Part shown: piece after piece, positions 32,643 to 41,423 of the stretch | Layout of the letters: every line of letters begins with the position of its first letter | How positions within the stretch are numbered: the stretch's first letter is position 1 | From: an uncultured Bacteroidales bacterium | GTDB lineage: Bacteria > Bacteroidota > Bacteroidia > Bacteroidales > UBA932 | Direction of reading: 5' to 3' | Assembly: GCA_900318565.1 (NCBI GenBank) | Contig: ONLD01000010.1 | Location: 1 to 44,923 of the forward strand | Length of the DNA: 44,923 nucleotides | Position numbers and translations under genes: made by a program | Notes under the pieces: generated by a model | Database searches by the model: none | Seen by the model: only the letters and a program-made list of their open reading frames with translations | Told to the model about the DNA's origin: nothing

Positions 32643-33419
32643 ATGCTATTGGGCTTTTTGCATCTGACCCTGATCGACATTGTCGACATCATACTGGTGG
32701 CGGCAGTGATTTTCGTGGTATTCCGCTGGATAAGGGGCTCCTCGGCGATGAACATCTTCATCGCCATCATCATCCTTTTCCTCGTCAGGGTGCTTGCAAC
32801 GGCTCTCAATATGCGAATGATTTCGGCCCTGCTGGGCGCCATACTGGACGTGGGTGCGCTGGCCATCATAATCATTTTCCAGCCCGAAATCCGAAGATTC
32901 CTCAACAACATAGGCCGCACAGCGGGAGACAATCCGCTGATTAAAAGCCTTATGCGCCGCCATCTGGCCGAGAGCATAGATTCAGAGGCCCTGTCGGGAC
33001 TGGTCCTGGCAGTGGAACAGATGGCTTCCCACAAGACAGGCGCGCTGATAGTCATACGCCGAAGGGATAACCTCCAGAGCGTGATTTCCACCGGCGACAG
33101 CATAGACGCCCGCATCAGCGAGCGCCTCATAGAGAACATATTCTTCAAGAATTCCCCGCTCCACGACGGAGCTATGGTAATCGGCGGCAGCCGCATCGTG
33201 GCCGCCCGCTGCACCCTCCCCATCACGGAAAGGCTGGACCTGCCTGCAAGCTACGGTATGCGGCACAGGGCCGCCGTGGGGCTTACGGAGCAGTGTGACG
33301 CCCAGGTAATCGTGGTCTCCGAAGAGACCGGCAAGATAACCTTCGTGGAAGGCGGCGAAATCACGAAAATCGAAAACGGCAACGCCCTCAAGCTTAAACT
33401 TGGCAAAAATGACGAATGA
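32643..33419 (+). CDS. cdaA: diadenylate cyclase
   Basis: The enzyme makes cyclic di-AMP from two ATP. The 258-residue protein has N-terminal membrane helices (about 8-95) and the DAC domain with HDGAMVIGG (DGA motif) and MRHRAAVG (RHR motif), both intact. This membrane-bound CdaA/DacA type is the common one. It is first in a compact operon; mutS2 begins 11 bases before its stop. No YbbR (CdaR) partner gene is seen in the window. Confidence 0.95.
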   Translation: MLLGFLHLTLIDIVDIILVAAVIFVVFRWIRGSSAMNIFIAIIILFLVRVLATALNMRMISALLGAILDVGALAIIIIFQPEIRRFLNNIGRTAGDNPLIKSLMRRHLAESIDSEALSGLVLAVEQMASHKTGALIVIRRRDNLQSVISTGDSIDARISERLIENIFFKNSPLHDGAMVIGGSRIVAARCTLPITERLDLPASYGMRHRAAVGLTEQCDAQVIVVSEETGKITFVEGGEITKIENGNALKLKLGKNDE

Positions 33420-35880
33420 CAGGCTCGAAGCAAAACTGGGATTTGACAAGGTAAGGGAGATCATCACCGAAAAGTGCAAGACCGACTATGCGGCCGCGCG
33501 CGTGGCTACCGAGAAGTTCTCCACCAGCAAATCCACAATTCGAAAGCGTCTCCTCCTGACCGACGAGATGCGCCTGATACTGCTCTTCGAAGAGAATTTC
33601 CCCACCACCGGCTACATAGACGGCCTGCCGCTGCTGGAGCCTCTCCGCAAGGAAGGCAGCAGCATCGACGCCCTGGGCCTTGCTAAACTCAAGACCCTGC
33701 TGGACACTGTCAGGCGCGTCACCAGTTTCTTCGGCAGCATAAAAGACGGGGTGTACCCCAACCTGAAAGCCCTCAGCTCCCCGATTCTCAGTTTCCCGGA
33801 GATACTCCGGCGCATCGAGAACATACTTGACCGCTACGGCGACATCAAAGACTCCGCCTCCGACGAACTCTTCGAAATCCGCCGTAAGATACGCGAGAAA
33901 GAAGGCGCCATTTCCAAGCGCGCCTCGGCCATACTGCGGCAGGCCCAGGAGGCCGGAATCGCCGACCAGGAAGCATCCGTGGCTATGCGTGACGGCAAGT
34001 ACCTGATTCCCGTCAGCACCGCCTCGAAGCGCAAGCTCAGCGGCTTCGTGTACGACGAATCAGCCACAGGCAAGACCACCTATATCGAGCCGGCGGAAAT
34101 CCTGGAGCTGGAAAACGAAATCAGCGAACTGCAGTTTGCACAGACCAGGGAAATCGCCCGTATCCTCCGGGAATTCACCGACTTCCTCCGGCCATATCTG
34201 CCGGAAGTCATCGACAGCGCCCGCTTCATCGGCGAGCTGGACTTCATTATGGCGAAGGCCCAGACCGCCCTGGACTTCATTGCAGGTATGCCGGTTATAT
34301 CGGATGACGGCAGCGTGGGCCTGCGAAAGGCCCGGCACCCCCTGCTGGAAAGGGCCCTCAAGCGCGAAGGGAAGGACATAGTGCCCCTGACCATCACCCT
34401 CAGGCCCGAGAAGAGGATACTCCTTATCTCCGGCCCCAACGCAGGAGGCAAGTCCGTGTGTCTCAAGACTGTAGGCCTGCTGCAGTATATGTTCCAGTGG
34501 GGTATGCTCATCCCCACCTCCGAGACTTCAGAGCTGCCGATCTTCGAGCGCATCGCCGTGAGCATAGGCGACGACCAGTCGCTGGAAAACGACCTCAGTA
34601 CCTACAGCTCCTTCCTCTCCGATATGCGAGAGATGCTGTCGGAGGCCGATGAGCGCACCCTCGTGCTCATCGACGAATTCGGAGCCGGCACCGAGCCCGC
34701 CGCCGGCGGCGCCATCGCCGAAGCCATACTCGCCGAAATCGACAGGCGCGGCGTCTGGGGCGTCATCACCACCCACTACACCAACCTGAAACTCTATGCA
34801 GCAGGGGCGGAGACCCGCGTCATCAACGGAGCGATGCTCTACGACTCGTCGAAAATCGCCCCTATGTTCGCCCTCGAAATCGGCCTTCCGGGCAATTCCT
34901 TCGCCTTCGAACTCGCCCGAAAGATGCGTCTGCCCGAATCCATAGTCAAGGACGCCGAGGCGCGGGCCGGCGAGGAATTCGTGGGCATAGAGAGGAACCT
35001 TCGCAAGATTGCACGGGGCCGCCGGCAGATAGACGAGCGCCTGCAGAAGATAAAGCACACTGACAAGACCCTCGAGGGCCTGACAGAGCAATACCAGCAG
35101 GAACTCGAAGACATACGCCGTCAGCGCAAGGACATACTCGAAGAGGCTCGCAAGGAAGCCGAACAAATCGTCAAGGGCGCCGGCGCGCAGGTGGAAAAGA
35201 CCATACGCGTCATCAAGGAATCCCAGGCCGACAAGGAGCAGACCAAGGTGGCCCGGGCCGAGCTTCAGGGCTTCATCGGGGCGCTCCAGAACCACAAAAC
35301 CCGCCAGCAGAAGCAGCGGGACGAGTATCTTGACCGCAAGATAACCAATCTCGAGAAGCGCCGCAAGAAGGCTGATTCCGCCCCGGCCGAGCCCAAGGCC
35401 CGCACCGAGCCGCTCAAGGTGGGCGAGAAAGTCAGGGTGCGCAGCAACGGCCTCGTGGGAGAAGTCACCCGCGTCAGCGGCAAGAACGTGACCATCTCCG
35501 TGGGCAACATCTCCAGCACGATGAAGGCCGACACCCTCGAGCGCATCTCCTCAACCGAATTCAGGGAAATCTCCCGCAAGGTTTTCAAGCCCGCCCTGCA
35601 GAAGGTGGACGCTTCCATATCCTCGCGCAAGCTGAATTTCTCCCCTGAGATCGACATACGCGGCGCCCGCCTCGCCGACGCCCTGGACATTGTCACCCAC
35701 TTCATCGACGACGCCATTATGCTGAGCGTGGGGCAGGTGCGCATTATCCACGGCAAGGGCACGGGCGTGCTCCACGAAGAAATACAGAAATACCTGCGGA
35801 CCATCCCCGGTGTCGGAAAGGTGAGCGACGAAGACGTACGCACGGGCGGGTCCGGAGTAACCATAGTGACACTGGAATGA
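33409..35880 (+). CDS. mutS2: endonuclease MutS2
   Basis: The 823-residue protein has the MutS core and clamp followed by the ATPase with Walker A SGPNAGGKSV and LVLIDEFGAGTEP, a long coiled-coil region (about 520-640) and a C-terminal Smr domain (SPEIDIRGARLADAL ... IIHGKGTGVLHEEI). MutS2 proteins suppress recombination and, in other bacteria, rescue or split collided ribosomes. The ATG at 33409 is preferred to a TTG nine bases earlier. Its stop overlaps the manC start as ATGA. Confidence 0.95.
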   Translation: MTNDRLEAKLGFDKVREIITEKCKTDYAAARVATEKFSTSKSTIRKRLLLTDEMRLILLFEENFPTTGYIDGLPLLEPLRKEGSSIDALGLAKLKTLLDTVRRVTSFFGSIKDGVYPNLKALSSPILSFPEILRRIENILDRYGDIKDSASDELFEIRRKIREKEGAISKRASAILRQAQEAGIADQEASVAMRDGKYLIPVSTASKRKLSGFVYDESATGKTTYIEPAEILELENEISELQFAQTREIARILREFTDFLRPYLPEVIDSARFIGELDFIMAKAQTALDFIAGMPVISDDGSVGLRKARHPLLERALKREGKDIVPLTITLRPEKRILLISGPNAGGKSVCLKTVGLLQYMFQWGMLIPTSETSELPIFERIAVSIGDDQSLENDLSTYSSFLSDMREMLSEADERTLVLIDEFGAGTEPAAGGAIAEAILAEIDRRGVWGVITTHYTNLKLYAAGAETRVINGAMLYDSSKIAPMFALEIGLPGNSFAFELARKMRLPESIVKDAEARAGEEFVGIERNLRKIARGRRQIDERLQKIKHTDKTLEGLTEQYQQELEDIRRQRKDILEEARKEAEQIVKGAGAQVEKTIRVIKESQADKEQTKVARAELQGFIGALQNHKTRQQKQRDEYLDRKITNLEKRRKKADSAPAEPKARTEPLKVGEKVRVRSNGLVGEVTRVSGKNVTISVGNISSTMKADTLERISSTEFREISRKVFKPALQKVDASISSRKLNFSPEIDIRGARLADALDIVTHFIDDAIMLSVGQVRIIHGKGTGVLHEEIQKYLRTIPGVGKVSDEDVRTGGSGVTIVTLE

Positions 35881-36962
35881 ATGACCCCCACTACTACTGC
35901 GTGATTATGGCCGGCGGCCTCGGCACCCGCTTCTGGCCTGTCAGCCGCGACTCGCGTCCCAAGCAGTTCCTGGACTTCACCAAGTCCGGGAAGAGTTTCC
36001 TGAAGCTTGCCTACGAAAGGGTCACGGACATCATCGACAAGGAAAACATCATCGTGGTCTCGCTGGAGCGCTACCGGGACCTCGTGCTGCAGGAACTGCC
36101 CGGCATCGAGGAACGCAACTTGCTCCTGGAGCCTTACAACCGCAACACGGCATCCTGTATCGCATACGCGACCTACACCATCCTCAAGCGTGACCCGCAA
36201 GCCACCGTGGTGGTGATTCCGGCCGACCACGTGATCGGCGACAAGGCGCTTTACTGCAGCACCATCCTCGCCGGAATGGACTACGCCGCATCCCACGACG
36301 TGCTGCTGACCCTCGGTGTGTTCCCCCGCCGTCCCGACCCCAACTTCGGCTACATCCAGACCGACGGTCCCGGCGCGGACGGAGCCCCCGTGCGCGTGAA
36401 GACCTTCACGGAGAAGCCCAGCCGGGAAATAGCGCAGGCGTTTATCGACAGCGGCGAATTCCTATGGAACGCCGGCATCTTCATCTGGAAGGCCTGCGTG
36501 ATTGCCGAAGAGCTGGAGCGCTACGTGCCGGAAATCACCCGGCAGTGGAACGGCTGGGAGCTGTTCGTCTCCACGCCCCACGAAAGGGACTACCTGCACC
36601 GCATCTACTCCGATATGCCCCGCACGTCTATTGACTACGCCGTGATGGAGAAGTCGGAGCGCGTGATGGCCATTCCCGCCCGCTTCGAATGGAACGACCT
36701 CGGCGGCTGGGATTCGCTCTACGAGTACTTCGCCGACGGCAGCGGCAACGCCATCCAGACCAGCGGCGACACGCTCCTGCGCGACAATTCGGGCACCGTG
36801 GTGTACTCCCGTAACAAAGATAAACTACTGGTAATCAAAGGGCTGCAGAACTTCATCGTACTTGACGGGGAGGACGTGCTGATGATTTGCCCGAGGGACG
36901 AAAAAAGCCTGCGGGACCTGCTTTCTGAAATAGCCCTCCCTAAATACGAAAAATACCGCTGA
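35877..36962 (+). CDS. manC: mannose-1-phosphate guanylyltransferase
   Basis: The protein (361 residues) makes GDP-mannose from GTP and mannose-1-phosphate, for glycans and GDP-fucose. Evidence: VIMAGGLGTRFWPVSR with the pyrophosphorylase signature, PKQFLDF, the EPYNRNTASCIAYA block, and FTEKPS / NAGIFIWK motifs. It is the single-domain type without the isomerase half. Four bases overlap with mutS2, and one base separates it from the next gene. Confidence 0.94.
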   Translation: MNDPHYYCVIMAGGLGTRFWPVSRDSRPKQFLDFTKSGKSFLKLAYERVTDIIDKENIIVVSLERYRDLVLQELPGIEERNLLLEPYNRNTASCIAYATYTILKRDPQATVVVIPADHVIGDKALYCSTILAGMDYAASHDVLLTLGVFPRRPDPNFGYIQTDGPGADGAPVRVKTFTEKPSREIAQAFIDSGEFLWNAGIFIWKACVIAEELERYVPEITRQWNGWELFVSTPHERDYLHRIYSDMPRTSIDYAVMEKSERVMAIPARFEWNDLGGWDSLYEYFADGSGNAIQTSGDTLLRDNSGTVVYSRNKDKLLVIKGLQNFIVLDGEDVLMICPRDEKSLRDLLSEIALPKYEKYR

Positions 36963-36963
36963 T

Positions 36964-38127
36964 ATGGACAACAGCCTTCTTATAAAAAACGTACTCCTCG
37001 ATGGAGAGAAAAAGACACTGCTCTGCCGCGACGGGCGCTTCGTGAGCCTTGACGCCGCACCCGGTGCCGAAGCCGCCAGGGTCATCGACGCCGAAGGGCT
37101 CGCGATTCTGCCGGCATTCTACAACACCCACACCCACGCCGCTATGACCCTGATGCGGGGCTACGGCGACGACCGTCCCCTGCACGAGTGGCTGGAGCAG
37201 TGGGTATGGCCATACGAGGACTCTCTCGGGGCCAAAGACATCAGGCGCGGCTCCGAAATCGCCATACGGGAGATGATTTCGACCGGCACCGTGTTCTTCA
37301 ACGATATGTACTTCTTCATCGACGAGACTATAGATCTTGTAAAAGCCTCGGGGATGCGTGCAGCCATAGGCGTGACGCTGATGGACAACCACCCGAAGGC
37401 GCTCCGCGATGAAAAGTCCGCCCTCGTCAGGGCCTGGAAAGACAGCGAGAGGCTGCTGCTGACCGTGGCGCCGCATTCGGTCTATACGGCCAGCAAAGAC
37501 ACCCTGCAGGAGGCTGCGAAGCTCGCGCGCGAAAACGGGCGCAAAATCCACATCCACATCTCCGAGACAGCCAAGGAGGTGAAGGAATGCCTCGCGAAGA
37601 CGGGTATGACGCCCGTGCGCTACCTCGACAGCCTCGGGCTGCTGGGGCCCGACGTCATCGCAGCGCACTGCGTCCACGTGGACAAGGAAGAATGGGACAT
37701 CCTCGCAGAGAGGGGCGTCACCGTGAGCCACTGCCCCTGCTCGAATATGAAGCTGGGCAGCGGCCGTTTCCCCTACGAACTCGCCATCGCGAGCGGGGCG
37801 CGCATCACCCTGGGCACAGACGGCTGCAGTTCCAACAACAACCTCGATATGCGCGAAGAGATGAAGACGGCCGCCCTGCTGGCCAAGGTCACGGGCGACG
37901 CCGCCCTGCTCAGCGCGCCTCAGGTGCTCAAATGGGCCACCCGCAACGGCGCCGAAGCCTTCGGCTACGATGCCGGGGAGATTGCCCGCGGGCGCCTTGC
38001 CGACGCCATCCTCGTGGACCTCGGCAATCCCAAGATGAATCCCTGCCACAACCTGATTTCGAACTGGGTGTACGCAGCCGATTCATCCTGCATAAAATAC
38101 GTAATCTGTAACGGTAAAGTACTATGA
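36964..38127 (+). CDS. amidohydrolase, methylthioadenosine/S-adenosylhomocysteine deaminase-like
   Basis: The 387-residue amidohydrolase has the metal motif NTHTHAAMTLMRGYGDD, HIHISET, AHCVH and TDGCSSNNNLDM, all diagnostic of the MtaD/SsnA group of purine and nucleoside deaminases. The family deaminates 5'-methylthioadenosine or S-adenosylhomocysteine to the inosine forms; exact substrate is inferred. It lies inside the cdaA operon and overlaps the next gene by four bases. Confidence 0.88.
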   Translation: MDNSLLIKNVLLDGEKKTLLCRDGRFVSLDAAPGAEAARVIDAEGLAILPAFYNTHTHAAMTLMRGYGDDRPLHEWLEQWVWPYEDSLGAKDIRRGSEIAIREMISTGTVFFNDMYFFIDETIDLVKASGMRAAIGVTLMDNHPKALRDEKSALVRAWKDSERLLLTVAPHSVYTASKDTLQEAAKLARENGRKIHIHISETAKEVKECLAKTGMTPVRYLDSLGLLGPDVIAAHCVHVDKEEWDILAERGVTVSHCPCSNMKLGSGRFPYELAIASGARITLGTDGCSSNNNLDMREEMKTAALLAKVTGDAALLSAPQVLKWATRNGAEAFGYDAGEIARGRLADAILVDLGNPKMNPCHNLISNWVYAADSSCIKYVICNGKVL

Positions 38128-39539
38128 ACAAGTTCTCCGCACGCAGAGCGCGCCTGCGCTCGCTTCTAGCCGGCCAAAGCGGCATCGTCATCTTCGTGGG
38201 CAACGTGGACTCGGCCGCCCAGTACCGTGACAACTGTTACAAGTGGCGCCAGGACAGCAACTGGCTCTACTACTTCGGAATAGACGAACCGCGTTTCGCC
38301 GCCGTGATGGACCTCGACTCCGGCATCGACACCGTCTTCGCCGACGATTTCGGCATCGACGACATCATCTGGACCGGCCCTATGCCCAGCGTCGCCTCGC
38401 TCGCCCGGGATGTGGCGGGCGCCGGCCGTTCCGCCTCCTATGAGGCCTTCGGCAAGGAAGTGCGCGCTGCAATAGCAGGCGGCCGGAAAGTGCATTTCCT
38501 GCCCGTGTCGAGATACTACAACGCCGTCTTGCTCGCTTCGCTGCTGGGTGTCGCGCCCGAATCGCTGTTCAGCGTCGGCAAGAAAGGCTGCCCGCTCGCT
38601 TCGGAGCCCCTCGTGAGGGCCGTGGTGAGTATGCGCCTGGTCAAGGACGAAGAGGAAATAGCGCTGCTGGACAAGGCGGGTGAACTGGGATACCGTATGC
38701 ATACCATAGCCCGCAAAGGCATACGCATAGGACGCATCGAGCAGGAAATCGTGGGCGATATGGAAGGCGTCACCCTTGCCGGCGGCTGGGGCACCTCGTT
38801 CGCCACGATTCTGACGCAGCACGGAGAGATTTTCCACTGCCATTCGCACGAGAACCCCATCGAGCCGGGCAGGCTGCTGCTTATAGACGCCGGCGCCGAG
38901 AGCAACGAGCACTACGCGTCAGACCATACCCGCACCTACCCGACAAGCGGCCGCTTCACGCCCCGCCAGCGGGATATCTACCAGACGGTGTACGAGTGTA
39001 ACGAACTGGCATTCAATATGACACGTCCCGGCGTGGAGTACCGCGACTGCCATCTTGCCGCCGCCCGCCATATACTGGACAATCTCTCGCAGCTCGGCCT
39101 TGTGCGCGGCGACCTCGACGAAATGCTCGCAGACGGCATAGCGGGTCTCTTTATGCCCCACGGCCTCGGGCACAATATGGGTCTGGACGTGCACGACTGC
39201 GAAGACCTCGGCGAGGACCTCGTGGGCTACGACGAGGGGCAGGTCCGCTCTTCCCAGCTGGGCCTGGGAAGCCTGCGTATGGCGCGCAAGCTCGTGCCGG
39301 GCAACGTGATTACCGACGAGCCGGGCATCTACTTCATCCCGGCCCTGATCGCGCAGTGGAAGGCGGAAGGCACCGACCGCGGCCGCGTGTGCTACGACAA
39401 ACTGGAAGAATATCTTGACTTCGGCGGCATCCGGCTCGAAGACGACGTGCTCGTGACCGCTGACGGCGCCCGCAGGATAGGCCCTGAAAGGCTTCCCATA
39501 TCGCCCGAAGAAGTCGAGCAGGCAATGGCTCAAGACTAG
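38124..39539 (+). CDS. Xaa-Pro aminopeptidase, M24B family
   Basis: The 471-residue protein has a creatinase-like N-terminal domain (to about 170) and the pita-bread M24 fold with metal ligands in IDAGAE, SDHTRTYP, GLGHNMGLDVHD, DEPGIYF and GGIRLEDDVLV. It removes N-terminal residues preceding proline. No signal peptide is seen, so it is cytoplasmic. The start overlaps the upstream amidohydrolase stop. Confidence 0.93.
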   Translation: MNKFSARRARLRSLLAGQSGIVIFVGNVDSAAQYRDNCYKWRQDSNWLYYFGIDEPRFAAVMDLDSGIDTVFADDFGIDDIIWTGPMPSVASLARDVAGAGRSASYEAFGKEVRAAIAGGRKVHFLPVSRYYNAVLLASLLGVAPESLFSVGKKGCPLASEPLVRAVVSMRLVKDEEEIALLDKAGELGYRMHTIARKGIRIGRIEQEIVGDMEGVTLAGGWGTSFATILTQHGEIFHCHSHENPIEPGRLLLIDAGAESNEHYASDHTRTYPTSGRFTPRQRDIYQTVYECNELAFNMTRPGVEYRDCHLAAARHILDNLSQLGLVRGDLDEMLADGIAGLFMPHGLGHNMGLDVHDCEDLGEDLVGYDEGQVRSSQLGLGSLRMARKLVPGNVITDEPGIYFIPALIAQWKAEGTDRGRVCYDKLEEYLDFGGIRLEDDVLVTADGARRIGPERLPISPEEVEQAMAQD

Positions 39540-39544
39540 CGCTT

Positions 39545-40279
39545 ATGGGACTTCTGGAAGGTAAAACGGCCCTGGTGACGGGCGGATCCCGGGGCATCGG
39601 ACTCTCAATAGTACGCCGCTTCCTCGAGGAAGGAGCCAGCGTGGCTTTCACCTGCCGGCACCTTCCCGAAGGACTGCTGGAAGAGCTGGGCGCCCTCGGG
39701 ACCGTGTGCGCCTTCGAATCGGACGCGGTGGATTTTGCCGCCGCGCAGGAGGTCGCCGCCAAAGTGCAGGAGCGCTTCGGACGCATAGACATACTGATGT
39801 GCAATGCCGGCATCAACCGCGACACGCTCCTTATGCGTATGGGCGAGGATGCGTGGGACGAGGTGATTGCAGCCAACCTCAAGTCGGCGTTCAACTACGC
39901 CCGCGCCGTAAGCGGGATTATGGCCCGCCAGCGCAGCGGAAGCATCATTTTTATGGGATCGTCCGCCGGGCAGCACGGCAACATCGGACAGACCAACTAC
40001 GCCGCCTCCAAGGGTGGCCTCGTGGGGCTTGCCAAGTCGGTGGCAAAGGAACTGGGCGGCCGCGGAGTGCGTGCCAACGTGCTTGCCCCGGGCTTTATCG
40101 ACGCCGGCCTGCTGGATTCGCTGAGCGACAAGGTGAAAGAGTACTGGCTTAACTACATTCCCCTGCGCCGCTGGGGCACGAAGGAGGAAGTCGCCGGCGT
40201 GGCGCTCTTCCTTGCAAGCGACCTGTCCACATACGTCACCGGGCAGGTGATAGACTGCTGCGGAGGGCTTACGAGCTGA
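39545..40279 (+). CDS. short-chain dehydrogenase, FabG-like 3-oxoacyl-ACP reductase
   Basis: The 244-residue protein has the Rossmann motif TGGSRGIGLSI, NAGIN, the catalytic Ser (MGSSAGQHGN) and YAASKGG, and the C-terminal VTGQVIDCCGG of FabG-type reductases. It probably reduces 3-oxoacyl-ACP in fatty acid synthesis, but other SDR substrates are possible since no other fab gene is near. Five bases separate it from the upstream gene. Confidence 0.88.
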   Translation: MGLLEGKTALVTGGSRGIGLSIVRRFLEEGASVAFTCRHLPEGLLEELGALGTVCAFESDAVDFAAAQEVAAKVQERFGRIDILMCNAGINRDTLLMRMGEDAWDEVIAANLKSAFNYARAVSGIMARQRSGSIIFMGSSAGQHGNIGQTNYAASKGGLVGLAKSVAKELGGRGVRANVLAPGFIDAGLLDSLSDKVKEYWLNYIPLRRWGTKEEVAGVALFLASDLSTYVTGQVIDCCGGLTS

Positions 40280-40285
40280 TTCACT

Positions 40286-41044
40286 ATGGACCCTCGCTTA
40301 ACCGGACTTAAACTTCACTCGCTGCTGCTCTGCCTCTCGGACCTTATGATGCCGAGGGTGTGTCTGGTATGCGGACGGCAGCTGCTGCCATCGGAACGGC
40401 ATCTGTGCATCGAATGCGAAGCGGACCTGCCGCTGACGCACTTCGAGAGTATGCCCCGCAACCCTATGGCGGATACTTTCAACGGGAGGCTGCTCTCCGC
40501 GGGCGACGGCGCCGTGGCATATCAATATGCGACCGCCCTCTTCCACTATGTCTCCGGCAGCGGCTACGACTATATCCCGCAAGCACTCAAGTACGACCGC
40601 AACTTCCCGGCTGGCCGGCATTTCGCCCGCCTGCTGGGGCGGAATATCGCGTCCGCCGGACACTTTGCCGACGTGGACCTGGTATGCTGCGTGCCGCTGC
40701 ATTGGACGCGCCGCTTTTGGCGCGGCTACAACCAGGCCGAAATCATTGCCCGGGAGGTGCACAGGGTGCTTTCCCAATCCCGCGAGCTGCGCTTCGAGCC
40801 TTCCCTGCTCCGGCGTACGCGCCGCACCCGCAGCCAGACGCGCGTGGGCGTGGAGGAGAAGGCGGGCAACGTGCAGGGTGCTTTCCGGGCACGCCGCGGG
40901 AGCGGAACTCCCCGGCACATCCTGCTGGTCGATGACGTGTTCACCACCGGCTCCACATTGGCCTCCTGCACCCTCGCGCTACGGGAAGCCTTCGGCGCGC
41001 AGGTACGCATCAGCGTCGCCACACTGGGCTATGTACAGAGGTAG
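40286..41044 (+). CDS. ComF family phosphoribosyltransferase-like protein
   Basis: The 252-residue protein has an N-terminal zinc-ribbon-like part (CLVCGRQ ... HLCIECEADLP) and a PRT domain with ILLVDDVFTTGSTL, along with WRGYNQAE and RTRRTRSQTRVGVEEKAGNVQGAF. ComF proteins help DNA uptake in competent bacteria and are widespread outside them, with unclear roles. It is the last gene of the operon; no clear terminator follows before the tRNA promoter. Confidence 0.92.
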   Translation: MDPRLTGLKLHSLLLCLSDLMMPRVCLVCGRQLLPSERHLCIECEADLPLTHFESMPRNPMADTFNGRLLSAGDGAVAYQYATALFHYVSGSGYDYIPQALKYDRNFPAGRHFARLLGRNIASAGHFADVDLVCCVPLHWTRRFWRGYNQAEIIAREVHRVLSQSRELRFEPSLLRRTRRTRSQTRVGVEEKAGNVQGAFRARRGSGTPRHILLVDDVFTTGSTLASCTLALREAFGAQVRISVATLGYVQR

Positions 41045-41071
41045 AGCGATTTCCTGTATGTCGGCAAATAG

Positions 41072-41102
41072 TTTGCAAATTATATAAAAATACTTATATT
41101 TG
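41072..41102 (+). promoter_or_regulatory. promoter of tRNA-Ser
   Basis: TTTG at 41072-41075, 19 bases, TATATTTG at 41095-41102 followed by CAG. The mature tRNA starts 30 bases downstream. Confidence 0.8.
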
Positions 41103-41132
41103 CAGTCCCGTTTGACAAAGCGTGGTGAGATT

Positions 41133-41224
41133 GGAGAGGTGGGTGAGTGGCTGAAACCACCGGTTTGCTAAACCGACGTACGGGTCATTCCGTACCACGA
41201 GTTCGAATCTCGTCCTCTCCGCCA
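41133..41224 (+). tRNA. tRNA-Ser (anticodon GCT)
   Basis: The acceptor stem GGAGAGG/CCTCTCC, an anticodon loop TTGCTAA (anticodon GCT), a long variable arm with a 6-bp stem (GTACGG/CCGTAC) and the T arm with GTTCGAATC are present, and CCA is encoded. The long variable arm and the anticodon both fit serine. The tRNA decodes AGC and AGU. The DNA downstream is accessory in character. Confidence 0.97.
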
Positions 41225-41255
41225 GAAGGCCTTCAGCATACGCTGGAGGCCTTCT
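41224..41255 (+). terminator. hairpin directly after tRNA-Ser
   Basis: A 14-bp stem with one G-T type mismatch (41224-41237 with 41242-41255) and a 4-base loop starts at the last base of the CCA end. It lacks a T tract, so it may serve in processing or be a weak terminator. Confidence 0.5.
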
Positions 41256-41291
41256 GCCGTAGAGGCCGAGATGGGCCGCAAGCGGCCCCGG

Positions 41292-41319
41292 CTACTATCC
41301 CCCTGCACCCCCAGGGGAC
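41292..41319 (+). repeat. 28-bp dispersed repeat, intergenic copy
   Basis: Identical over 28 bases to minus-strand 2945-2972 inside rsmA. Here it is followed by AAGGGGAA-GG-TTCCCCTT, an added short palindrome. The intergenic stretch 41256-41400 shows no gene. Confidence 0.8.
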
Positions 41320-41378
41320 AAGGGGAAGGTTCCCCTTGCGCCGCTGTAGCGGGTGTTTTTTCGCTGAATTCCAGCAGG

Positions 41379-41423
41379 CGGGTGCTCCTGATGGGATAAA
41401 TTATGTCCCACCGGGAGCACCCG
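41379..41423. repeat. long hairpin at the 3' end of the ATPase pseudogene
   Basis: CGGGTGCTCC (41379-41388) pairs with GGAGCACCCG (41414-41423), and TGGGA (41392-41396) with TCCCA (41406-41410), around an AT-rich loop. It overlaps the last codons of the minus-strand ATPase frame, whose final residues may therefore derive from the hairpin. It may act as the transcript end. Confidence 0.55.
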
